From the NCBI GenBank assembly GCA_947177935.1, contig CAMWWG010000021.1:1-10046 (forward strand): DNA of 10,046 bases, in the 5' to 3' direction. This document shows positions 1 through 6,752 of the stretch, in pieces. The translations under genes and the position numbers were made by a program. This stretch comes from an uncultured Ruminococcus sp. GTDB taxonomy: Bacteria > Bacillota > Clostridia > Oscillospirales > Ruminococcaceae. Under the pieces are notes generated by a model. That model made no database searches. It was not told the DNA's origin and saw only the letters and a program-made list of their open reading frames with translations. Positions within the stretch are counted from its first letter, which is position 1. Each line of letters starts with the position of its first letter.

Positions 1-51
1 CAATAATATTCATCCGATTTTGCATAAAATAACGGATTTGAAAAATATTTT

Positions 52-65
52 TGCATATTTATTCA
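52..65. promoter_or_regulatory. Candidate ARG box (ArgR/AhrC operator) upstream of argG
   Basis: The sequence reads TGCAT-ATTT-ATTCA, two half-sites around four A/T bases. It matches the general ARG-box pattern TGAATWWWWATTCA except for one base in the left half. Its centre is about 60 bp upstream of the expected transcription start and about 20 bp upstream of the -35 box. A second, weaker copy of the left half-site (TGCATAAAAT) begins at 21, 31 bp away, or about three helical turns. ArgR-family proteins are hexamers that often bind paired boxes, so paired binding is plausible. The arginine genes downstream support the call; the site itself is inferred from pattern only. Confidence 0.5.
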
Positions 66-84
66 AATTTGTTCCGAAAAGCTA

Positions 85-113
85 TTGACATTGTTTGCCG
101 GATGATGTATAAT
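85..113 (+). promoter_or_regulatory. Sigma-A promoter of the arginine operon
   Basis: A perfect -35 box TTGACA (85-90) and a perfect -10 box TATAAT (108-113) are separated by exactly 17 bp. Transcription should start near 120, giving an untranslated leader of about 90 nt before argG. A full-consensus promoter is intrinsically strong, which fits a biosynthetic operon kept in check by a repressor. Confidence 0.9.
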
Positions 114-128
114 AAAATTAATCTGAAA

Positions 129-159
129 AATTTTTAAATTAATATTTAATTTAAAAATT
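129..159 (+). repeat. 13-bp perfect A/T-only inverted repeat in the argG leader
   Basis: The left arm AATTTTTAAATTA (129-141) is the exact reverse complement of the right arm TAATTTAAAAATT (147-159), with the 5-nt loop ATATT. It lies just after the predicted transcription start, so it would form the first structure in the operon mRNA. It has no G or C and no U-tract behind it, so it is not an intrinsic terminator. It could protect the 5' end of the transcript, bind a protein, or be chance in very A/T-rich DNA. Confidence 0.6.
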
Positions 160-210
160 AAAATCAAACTCAAAATTCAAGTGGCATTTCGCCAGGAGGT
201 ATTTGTTATC

Positions 211-1443
211 ATGAAGAAAGAAATCAAAAAAGTTGTGCTTGCCTATTCCGGCGGTCTGGATACTTCTATTATTATTCCGTGGCTGAAAGAAAATTACAAT
301 AACTGTGAAGTTGTTGCCGTTTCCGGCAATGTCGGACAGGGTACGGAGCTCGATGGTCTCGAAGAAAAAGCAATCAAGACCGGCGCATCCAAGCTCTATA
401 TTGAAGATCTCACAGAAGAATTTATTACGGATTATGTGTTCCCGACCGTGCAGGCTGGTGCAATTTATGAAAATCGTTACATGCTGGGTACATCTTTCGC
501 ACGTCCGATCATCGCCAAGAGAATTGCAGAGATTGCCATCAAAGAGGGCGCAGACGCTATTTGTCACGGCTGTACCGGAAAGGGCAATGACCAGGTTCGC
601 TTTGAACTTGCCATCAAGGCTTTTGCACCGGAAATGGAAATCATTGCACCGTGGAGAATCTGGGATCTCAAATCCCGTGATGAAGAAATCGACTATGCTG
701 AGGCGCACAATATTCCTTTGAAGATTAACAGAGAGACAAATTATTCCAAGGACAAGAATATCTGGCATCTGTCTCATGAGGGTCTGGATTTGGAAGATCC
801 GGCAAATGAACCGCAGTATGAAAAACCGGGATTCCTGGAAATGGGCGTTTCTCCGATTCAGGCACCGGACAAGCCTACTTATGTGACAATTCATTTTGAA
901 AAAGGCGTTCCGACAGCGATTGACGGCAAAGAAATGAACGGCACAGAGATTGTCACTACACTCAATAAGCTCGGCGGTGAGAACGGCATTGGTCTGGCTG
1001 ACCTGGTGGAAAATCGTCTTGTCGGCATGAAGTCCAGAGGTGTTTATGAGACGCCAGGCGGTGCGATCCTGTATCATGCACATGAAGTGCTGGAAACGAT
1101 CACAATTGATAAAGAGACTGCAAGAATCAAGCAGTATCTTGGTATCAAATTTGCTGATATTGTCTATAACGGACAGTGGTACACGCCGCTGCGTGAGGCA
1201 ATGAGCGCATTCGTGACGGAGACACAGAAGACAGTGACTGGCGATGTCCGTCTGAAACTCTACAAGGGCAATATCATCAATGCCGGCGTTACATCCCCGT
1301 ACACACTTTATGATGAAGAAGTCGCAACGTTTGATGCTGATGAAGTCTACGACCAGAAAGACAGTGCAGGATTCATTAACTTGTTCGGTCTGCCGATCAA
1401 AGTCAAGGCACAGCTCGACAAGAAGCGTGCAGAAAAGAACTGA
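211..1443 (+). CDS. argG: Argininosuccinate synthase
   Basis: This cytosolic enzyme joins citrulline and aspartate, using ATP, to give argininosuccinate, the penultimate step to arginine. The 410-aa product has the usual length for the family. The N-terminal ATP-pyrophosphatase loop AYSGGLDTS is at residues 11-19, the ENRYMLGTS segment starts at 87, and the [14 protein letters not shown] nucleotide/aspartate-binding block starts at 119. I chose ATG 211 because AGGAGGT (194-200) sits 10 nt upstream and the protein begins [15 protein letters not shown] as in relatives. A GTG at 181 is in frame but lies upstream of the SD. A small inverted repeat, TGGC (182-185) with GCCA (191-194), ends at the SD. 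It is the first gene of the operon, directly behind the consensus promoter. Confidence 0.97.
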   Translation: MKKEIKKVVLAYSGGLDTSIIIPWLKENYNNCEVVAVSGNVGQGTELDGLEEKAIKTGASKLYIEDLTEEFITDYVFPTVQAGAIYENRYMLGTSFARPIIAKRIAEIAIKEGADAICHGCTGKGNDQVRFELAIKAFAPEMEIIAPWRIWDLKSRDEEIDYAEAHNIPLKINRETNYSKDKNIWHLSHEGLDLEDPANEPQYEKPGFLEMGVSPIQAPDKPTYVTIHFEKGVPTAIDGKEMNGTEIVTTLNKLGGENGIGLADLVENRLVGMKSRGVYETPGGAILYHAHEVLETITIDKETARIKQYLGIKFADIVYNGQWYTPLREAMSAFVTETQKTVTGDVRLKLYKGNIINAGVTSPYTLYDEEVATFDADEVYDQKDSAGFINLFGLPIKVKAQLDKKRAEKN

Positions 1444-1474
1444 TTTTATAATTTAATAATCATGATGCAACGGC

Positions 1475-1519
1475 TCGGGGATTCTCCGGAATCTCCGGCA
1501 TTTGCATTTATCACCGGAG
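1475..1519 (+). promoter_or_regulatory. Two competing hairpins controlling access to the argH SD
   Basis: Hairpin A pairs 1475-1484 with 1489-1498: ten pairs including two G-U wobbles, closed C-UCCG-G, which is a UNCG-class tetraloop. Hairpin B pairs CTCCGG (1493-1498) with CCGGAG (1514-1519) and covers most of the argH SD GGAGG (1516-1520). The two share bases 1493-1498, so they cannot form together: A leaves the SD free and B hides it. A second CTCCGG copy at 1484-1489 could also pair with the SD. No U-tract follows hairpin A, so it is not an intrinsic terminator. The pairings are read directly; a switching role is inference. Confidence 0.45.
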
Positions 1520-1526
1520 GAAAATT

Positions 1527-2906
1527 ATGGCACTTTGGGCAGGAAGATTCTCAAAAGAAGTTGACGAAACCGTCAATGCGTTCAATTCATCCATTGCGTT
1601 TGATGCCAGAATGTACCGGCAGGACATTCAGGGCAGTATTGCCCATGCGACGATGCTCGGAAAATGTGGGATTATCCAGGAATCCGAGAGCGAAGCCATC
1701 ATTGCGGGACTCAGGGAAATTTTGGAAGAAATTGACACTGGAAAATTAATATTTGATCCCAATGCGGAAGATATTCATATGTTCATCGAAGCGGAACTGA
1801 CAAAGCGGCTTGGGGCAACCGGAAAACGCCTTCATACGGCACGTTCCCGGAATGATCAGGTTGCACTGGATATCAGATTATATCTGCGGGACGAGATGCA
1901 GGAAGTCCGGAAACTGGTTCTGACGCTTGCAGAAACTGTCTGTGAAATTGCGCAGTTCCATACAGAGACAATCATGCCGGGTTATACCCATTTGCAGAGA
2001 GCACAGCCCGTTACGTTCGCCCATCATCTGCTTACCTATGCACAAATGCTCAAAAGAGACTGTGAACGGATTGATGATGCCGTTGACCGTATGAATGAAT
2101 GTCCGCTTGGAAGCGGGGCACTTGCCGGGACGACATACCCGATTGACCGGCATATGACGGCGGAACTTCTGGGATTCCGTCAGCCGGTGGCAAATAGTCT
2201 GGACGGTGTATCTGACCGAGATTTCTGTATAGAAATCTGCTGTGCATTGTCCATCCTGATGACGCACTTATCCAGATTCTCAGAAGAAATTATTTTATGG
2301 TGTTCCTGGGAATTCAAGTTTATTGAACTGGATGATGCTTATGCAACGGGTTCATCCATCATGCCGCAGAAAAAAAATCCCGATGTCACGGAGCTGATCC
2401 GTGGCAAGACCGGACGTGTCAACGGCGATCTGATGACACTGTTATCCATGATGAAAGGCTTGCCCCTGGCATATAATAAGGATATGCAGGAGGACAAAGA
2501 GGCGATTTTTGATGCGATTGACAATACCGAACTCTGTCTGAAGACGTTCATCCCGATGCTGAAGACGATGCGTGTTCTTAAGGAGAACATGAGAAATGCA
2601 GCAGCAAGGGGATTCATCAATGCAACAGATTGCGCCGATTATCTTGTCAAAAAGGGGATGCCGTTCCGGGATGCCTATAAGATTACAGGTACACTTGTAG
2701 CAGAATGTATTCAGAAAAATCTGACGCTTGAAACACTCCCGCTGGAAAATTATCAGACAATGACAGAATTGTTTACAGAAGATATTTACCAGGCAATCAA
2801 TCTGGATACCTGTGTCCGGGAACGTTGTTCTTATGGTGCGCCGTCTCCGGAATCCGTGCAGAAACAATTGCAGGAACTTCGAGATGATCTGGATTGGCTG
2901 AAATAA
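1527..2906 (+). CDS. argH: Argininosuccinate lyase
   Basis: This homotetrameric cytosolic enzyme splits argininosuccinate into arginine and fumarate, the last step of the pathway. The 459-aa protein is full length. It opens MALWAGRFSKEVDE, typical of the family. It has the ARSRNDQ block at residues 105-111, the catalytic-region histidine in GYTHLQRAQP (H155), and the fumarase/aspartase-superfamily signature GSSIMPQKKNPD (275-286), whose mobile loop carries the catalytic serine. ATG 1527 follows GGAGG (1516-1520) by 6 nt; that SD can be masked by a hairpin. The gap after argG is 83 nt. The stop is 10 nt before the next small membrane gene, so co-transcription with argG and the downstream genes is expected. 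Confidence 0.97.
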   Translation: MALWAGRFSKEVDETVNAFNSSIAFDARMYRQDIQGSIAHATMLGKCGIIQESESEAIIAGLREILEEIDTGKLIFDPNAEDIHMFIEAELTKRLGATGKRLHTARSRNDQVALDIRLYLRDEMQEVRKLVLTLAETVCEIAQFHTETIMPGYTHLQRAQPVTFAHHLLTYAQMLKRDCERIDDAVDRMNECPLGSGALAGTTYPIDRHMTAELLGFRQPVANSLDGVSDRDFCIEICCALSILMTHLSRFSEEIILWCSWEFKFIELDDAYATGSSIMPQKKNPDVTELIRGKTGRVNGDLMTLLSMMKGLPLAYNKDMQEDKEAIFDAIDNTELCLKTFIPMLKTMRVLKENMRNAAARGFINATDCADYLVKKGMPFRDAYKITGTLVAECIQKNLTLETLPLENYQTMTELFTEDIYQAINLDTCVRERCSYGAPSPESVQKQLQELRDDLDWLK

Positions 2907-2916
2907 TCTAGAAATT

Positions 2917-3150
2917 ATGAAAAAAAGGCAGTTTATTTTTATTTTTGCACTCACACTCCTCAGTGTGATTGTCTGGATCACCGGCGAAATCGTGATTGGG
3001 CAGTTTATCAATAGTTTCGGGCTTTCTGTGGGATGGGCGGTTTTCTGCCTGGTTGCCTGCTGTGCTTACAGTTTATGGAAATGTCCTCGTGAACCTGATA
3101 ATGAAGAGGAAGAAACAGAGCAAAAACAGAATCAGAAGGGGGACAAGTAA
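2917..3150 (+). CDS. Small two-helix membrane protein of unknown function
   Basis: I do not recognise a family for this 77-aa product. It begins with a short basic stretch (MKKRQ), followed by two hydrophobic segments at about residues 6-27 and 36-54, and ends in a highly charged tail rich in Glu, Lys and Gln (about 57-77). This suggests a two-pass inner-membrane protein with both ends in the cytoplasm. It lies between argH (10-nt gap) and argC, and its stop codon directly abuts the argC start (TAAATG). The argC SD AAGGGGG (3136-3142) lies inside its last codons, so the two genes are probably translationally coupled. No clear SD precedes its own ATG. Its position implies co-expression with arginine enzymes; a functional link is unproven. 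Confidence 0.75.
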   Translation: MKKRQFIFIFALTLLSVIVWITGEIVIGQFINSFGLSVGWAVFCLVACCAYSLWKCPREPDNEEEETEQKQNQKGDK

Positions 3151-4095
3151 ATGTCCGTAAAAGTTTATGTAGACGGTCAGGCTGGAACAACTGGTCTGAA
3201 AATTGTCAGCCGTCTTGAACAACGTGAAGATATTTCACTTTTGAAGATTGCAGACGCAGACCGTCATAACAATGTAAAACGTGCTGAAATTATGGCAGAA
3301 GCAGATTTTACATTCTTGTGTCTGCCGGATGATGCCGCCCGAGAAGCTGTGACACTTGCAGGAAACAGCACCAGACTAATTGATGCGTCTACTGCACACA
3401 GGACAAATCCAAAATGGGCTTACGGTTTTCCGGAACTTGCGCCAGAATTTCGTGAAAAGCTCCGAGATTCTAGGAAAACAGCTGTTCCCGGTTGTTATGC
3501 AAGCGGATTTATTTCCCTGCTTTATCCGATGGTGAAACATGGACTGATTCCGGCGGATTTTCCAGTGTTTGCCTATGCGACTTCTGGTTACAGTGGTGCA
3601 GGCAAGAATGCTATTGCAATTTATGAGGGCAAGGACAAACCCGAAGAATTCTATTCTCCCCGGCAGTATGCACTCAGTCAACAACATAAACATCTCCCGG
3701 AAATGCAATTATTCTCAGGACTGACATGCAAGCCTATGTTCAATCCGATTATCTGTGATTATTACAGCGGGATGGTCGTTTCTGTACCGATCCAGACAAG
3801 AATGCTGGATCAGAAAATTTCCCTTGCACAGGTAAATTCCATGTTCCAGGAGCATTATGCAGATGCAAAACTTGTGACCGTGAATCCGGTTCTGTCGGAA
3901 CAGGAACAGAAAAGCTTTTTCCTGGCATCTAATACCTTGAGTGGAAAGAACAAACTAGAAATTTTTACGTTTGGCAATGATGAACAGATTCTGCTTTGTG
4001 CAAGACTGGATAATCTTGGAAAGGGTGCATCCGGTGCGGCTGTTCAGTGTTTAAATATCATGATGGGTATTGATGAAACGACGGGATTATTATAA
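3151..4095 (+). CDS. argC: N-acetyl-gamma-glutamyl-phosphate reductase, type 2
   Basis: ArgC reduces N-acetylglutamyl phosphate to the semialdehyde with NADPH, the third step of the acetylated pathway. At 314 aa it is the shorter form. The N-terminus VYVDGQAGTTGLKI is the nucleotide-binding loop of the type 2 subfamily, not the GASGYTG loop of type 1. The catalytic cysteine is C115 in AVPGCYASG. A histidine-containing segment HKHLPEM (179-185) is a good candidate for the active-site base. ATG 3151 is 8 nt after AAGGGGG (3136-3142) and directly abuts the stop of the upstream gene. The match to ArgC is secure; the type 2 assignment rests on the N-terminal loop and length. Confidence 0.94.
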   Translation: MSVKVYVDGQAGTTGLKIVSRLEQREDISLLKIADADRHNNVKRAEIMAEADFTFLCLPDDAAREAVTLAGNSTRLIDASTAHRTNPKWAYGFPELAPEFREKLRDSRKTAVPGCYASGFISLLYPMVKHGLIPADFPVFAYATSGYSGAGKNAIAIYEGKDKPEEFYSPRQYALSQQHKHLPEMQLFSGLTCKPMFNPIICDYYSGMVVSVPIQTRMLDQKISLAQVNSMFQEHYADAKLVTVNPVLSEQEQKSFFLASNTLSGKNKLEIFTFGNDEQILLCARLDNLGKGASGAAVQCLNIMMGIDETTGLL

Positions 4096-4143
4096 TTTTA
4101 ATATTATTTTTTAATTTTGTTTTTAAATTTTGAGGTGTTAATC

Positions 4144-5388
4144 TTGAAAATCAAGAATTTTAAAAATTTTGAATTCGTCCCCGGCGGTGTCTGTGCCGCA
4201 ATGGGATTCCTTGCAAATGGGATTCACTGCGGAATCAAAGCCGGAAGCAATCCGGATAAGAATGACCTGGCAATGATCTGTGCTGAACAGGAATGCACAG
4301 CGGCGGCAATGTATACGACAAATAAAGTTCAGGGTGCGCCAATTGCCGTTACAAAAGAACATTTACAGAATGGCATTGCTCAGGCTGTGATTGTCAATTC
4401 TGTGAATGCCAATACCTGCAATGCGGACGGTGTCGTAAAGGCACAGAAAATGTGCGAATTTACAGCAGAGGCGTTAAACATTTCGGCAGAAAATGTGATT
4501 GTTGCGTCAACTGGTGTGATTGGTCAGCCGCTTCCGATAGAACCTATTGGCTCAGCAATTCCAGAATTGGCAAAAGGTCTGAATTCACAGGGCAATGCGG
4601 CGGCTGTTAATGCGATCATGACAACGGATACTGTCCCGAAAGAAGTGGCTGTACGGTTTACGATCCAGGGGAAATTGTGCACGCTTGGCGGAATGCTGAA
4701 GGGAAGTGGCATGATTCATCCAAATATGGCAACAACTCTGACATTTCTTACTACGGATTGTGCCGTTTCTTCGGATATGCTCCAGGATGCGCTCCGGGAA
4801 GTTGTCGCTGTCACGTTGAATCGTGTGAGCGTGGATGGTGATACTTCCACAAATGATATGGTCTGCATTCTGGCGGATGGATTGGCGGAAAATCCAGAAA
4901 TCCGGACAGCCGGAGAAGATTTTGAAATTTTCAAAGATGCACTGTATGCCGTTCTGATGAATCTTGCCCGGATGATGGCAAGAGACGGCGAGGGTGCGAC
5001 AAAATTAATAGAATGTTTCTGCGATGGTGCATCTGATGATAAAACAGCGGAGATTGTTGCAAAATCCGTGATTACATCCAGTCTGTTCAAAGCAGCAATT
5101 TTCGGCGAAGATGCCAACTGGGGACGGATTCTCTGTGCAGTTGGCTATGCACCGGCGGATTTTGATATTTCTCAGGTCAATGTAGATATGAGTTCTGAAA
5201 AAGGCAGGATTGCCGTCTGCCGGAATGGTGCAGGCGTGGAATTTTCGGAGGAACTTGCCAAAGAGATTCTGTCCGAAGAAGAAATTCTGGTTTCCGTCAC
5301 AATCGGGACGGGCGTAGGCTGTGCCGTTGCATGGGGCTGTGATCTGACGTATGATTATGTCAGAATTAACGGCGATTATAGAAGTTAA
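4144..5388 (+). CDS. argJ: Glutamate N-acetyltransferase (ornithine acetyltransferase)
   Basis: ArgJ transfers acetyl from N-acetylornithine to glutamate, releasing ornithine and regenerating N-acetylglutamate; some members also use acetyl-CoA. The 414-aa precursor has the self-cleavage motif GMIHPNMATTLTF: cleavage is expected between A196 and T197, so that T197 becomes the beta-subunit N-terminal nucleophile. The C-terminus AWGCDLTYDYVRINGDYRS is the typical ending. I chose TTG 4144 because GAGGTG (4132-4137) precedes it closely and the protein then begins MKIKNFKNFEFVPGGVCAAMGF, as in relatives. An in-frame TTG at 4117 lies upstream of the SD in A/T-only sequence. The TTG lies in a small hairpin (TCTTGA/TCAAGA, 4142-4156), which may damp initiation. 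No argA or argE is present, which fits the cyclic pathway. Confidence 0.95.
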   Translation: MKIKNFKNFEFVPGGVCAAMGFLANGIHCGIKAGSNPDKNDLAMICAEQECTAAAMYTTNKVQGAPIAVTKEHLQNGIAQAVIVNSVNANTCNADGVVKAQKMCEFTAEALNISAENVIVASTGVIGQPLPIEPIGSAIPELAKGLNSQGNAAAVNAIMTTDTVPKEVAVRFTIQGKLCTLGGMLKGSGMIHPNMATTLTFLTTDCAVSSDMLQDALREVVAVTLNRVSVDGDTSTNDMVCILADGLAENPEIRTAGEDFEIFKDALYAVLMNLARMMARDGEGATKLIECFCDGASDDKTAEIVAKSVITSSLFKAAIFGEDANWGRILCAVGYAPADFDISQVNVDMSSEKGRIAVCRNGAGVEFSEELAKEILSEEEILVSVTIGTGVGCAVAWGCDLTYDYVRINGDYRS

Positions 5389-5406
5389 GGGAGAATTAAG
5401 TTTTAC

Positions 5407-6282
5407 ATGGAAGAAATTAAAAATATTTCAAATGCAGTCAGAGCCAAAGTCCTCAATGACGCATTGCCGTATATCCAGCGTTATCATAATAAAGTGGTTG
5501 TAATTAAATACGGCGGCAATGCTATGACAAATGAAACGCTGAAACAGGCTGTTATGAGTGATATTGTGTTATTGACACTTGTCGGCGTCAAGCTTGTGTT
5601 AGTTCACGGCGGCGGCCCTGAAATTAATGATATGCTGAAAAGATTAGGCATTGAAAGCAGATTTATTAATGGTCTCCGTTATACGGATGAGGCAACAATT
5701 GATGTTGTCAAAATGGTACTTGCCGGAAAAGTCAACAAAGAACTGGTAACGCTTCTCGGACAGACCGGTGGTCAGGCGATCGGACTCTGCGGACTGGATG
5801 AGAAAATGCTCCTTGCAGAAAGAGCTTATGGAGAAAATGATGAAGATCTGGGTTATGTCGGCAAAATTACAAAAGTCAATACAAAACCGATTACTGATGC
5901 TTTGCATAACGACGTGATTCCCGTAATTGCCACTGTTGCCTGCGACGAAAAGGGACAGGCTTACAATGTCAATGCGGATACGGCTGCTGCCCGGATTGCA
6001 GCAGAATTAAAAGCCGAAAATCTGATTTTATTAACGGATATTGCCGGATTACTCCGTGATAAGGAAGATCCCCGGACGCTGATTTCTTCTGTGAATGTCA
6101 GTGAAGTGCCGTTCATGAAAAAACGTGGAATTATTTCCGGCGGTATGATTCCTAAGATTGACTGCTGTGTGGAAGCCGTGCGCCGTGGTGTGAAAAAAAC
6201 GTCTGTGATTGATGGCAGAGTACCGCATTCCATTCTGATCGAAATGCTTTCTAAAGAGGGAATCGGTACACAGTTCAGATAA
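5407..6282 (+). CDS. argB: Acetylglutamate kinase, probably arginine-inhibited
   Basis: ArgB phosphorylates N-acetylglutamate with ATP, the usual control point in organisms that recycle acetyl through ArgJ. The 291-aa protein has the amino-acid-kinase motifs VVIKYGGNAM (31-40, with K34 for phosphate contact) and VLVHGGGPEIN (64-74). An N-terminal extension of about 28 residues precedes the core; in arginine-sensitive hexameric kinases this helix links dimers. The C-terminal VIDGRVPHS...GIGTQF block (267-290) is the region associated with arginine binding in such enzymes. Feedback inhibition is therefore inferred. ATG 5407 has AAGGGAG (5387-5393) 13 nt upstream, a rather long spacing; the SD overlaps the argJ stop codon. 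The gap to argJ is 18 nt. Confidence 0.96.
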   Translation: MEEIKNISNAVRAKVLNDALPYIQRYHNKVVVIKYGGNAMTNETLKQAVMSDIVLLTLVGVKLVLVHGGGPEINDMLKRLGIESRFINGLRYTDEATIDVVKMVLAGKVNKELVTLLGQTGGQAIGLCGLDEKMLLAERAYGENDEDLGYVGKITKVNTKPITDALHNDVIPVIATVACDEKGQAYNVNADTAAARIAAELKAENLILLTDIAGLLRDKEDPRTLISSVNVSEVPFMKKRGIISGGMIPKIDCCVEAVRRGVKKTSVIDGRVPHSILIEMLSKEGIGTQFR

Positions 6283-6301
6283 AAATGATGAAAATTATTT
6301 T

Positions 6302-6325
6302 TTAAATTTATGAGTATAAATTTAA
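6302..6325 (+). promoter_or_regulatory. Perfect 10-bp hairpin burying the start codon of the DUF3592-like gene
   Basis: TTAAATTTAT (6302-6311) is the exact reverse complement of ATAAATTTAA (6316-6325), with the loop GAGT (6312-6315). The ATG of the next gene occupies 6310-6312, at the loop edge of the stem. No SD-like sequence lies upstream. In mRNA this would place the start codon in duplex, although an all-A/U stem is only moderately stable. It could reduce translation or make it depend on ribosomes arriving from argB. Confidence 0.55.
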
Positions 6326-6729
6326 TTCTGGAGCTGATCCCCGTTCTGATCGGACTGCTTTGTGTGATCCTTGCATTCCTGCCGGAACGGTATTCCGGTT
6401 TGAAACAGCTTGTGTTCACGGATGGCGAAGTTATCTCCCGTGTCACACAGAAAATTTACCGGCATCACAGTGAGGTGGAAATGTTTGCGCCTGTTGTGAA
6501 ATATGTTACTGAACAGGGAGAACGGACTGTCACAAGTCAGCATTTTGTCCCGGAATGGCAGTATCCCTGGAAACGTGGCGATAAAATTCGGATTTGTTAC
6601 AGCAAACACAATCCGGATCAGTTCCGGATCTGTCAGAGCAGTAAGACACAGTGGCGCAGGATTATGCTGTGTGCGTTCGGAATCGGGACAATCCTCGCAG
6701 AAATTGTATTATTACTGCAATATCAATAA
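6310..6729 (+). CDS. DUF3592-like membrane protein
   Basis: The 139-aa product has a hydrophobic segment at about residues 5-24, a soluble middle region, and a second hydrophobic segment near the C-terminus (about 118-136). The middle includes a beta-rich stretch with a pattern of the form ...FAPVVKYVTEQGERTVTS... and GDKIRICYSKHNPDQF (about 90-105). This layout (helix, 'P-v-v-x-y...G...' strand region, 'GdkV.V.Y.p.nP', helix) is that of DUF3592 proteins, whose biochemical role is unknown. The call rests on pattern memory. It sits 27 nt after argB and 23 nt before argD. It has no visible SD and its start codon is in a hairpin. The argD SD overlaps its stop codon, so the two may be translationally linked. 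Confidence 0.75.
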   Translation: MSINLILELIPVLIGLLCVILAFLPERYSGLKQLVFTDGEVISRVTQKIYRHHSEVEMFAPVVKYVTEQGERTVTSQHFVPEWQYPWKRGDKIRICYSKHNPDQFRICQSSKTQWRRIMLCAFGIGTILAEIVLLLQYQ

Positions 6730-6752
6730 AGGAGCTGTTAATTTTTAAAATT

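Noticed and set aside
181..210. GTG 181 as the argG start, adding 10 residues
   Set aside because: It lies upstream of the AGGAGGT SD that serves ATG 211, and ArgG proteins begin as the ATG 211 product does.
151..1083. Long minus-strand open frame of 310 codons opposite argG
   Set aside because: It mirrors a highly conserved gene, is rich in Cys, Phe and Asn in the manner of antisense frames, and no supporting SD or promoter was seen.
1475..1498. Terminator or attenuator between argG and argH
   Set aside because: The stem is strong, but no U-tract follows, so intrinsic termination is unlikely.
1462..1749. 95-aa open frame starting in the argG-argH gap
   Set aside because: It has no SD and runs out of frame through the well-supported 5' part of argH; its protein has no recognisable pattern.
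6651..6752. Longer argD frame reaching back into the DUF3592-like gene
   Set aside because: The extension overlaps another coding region, has no SD, and adds residues absent from the family's normal N-terminus; ATG 6753 fits relatives.
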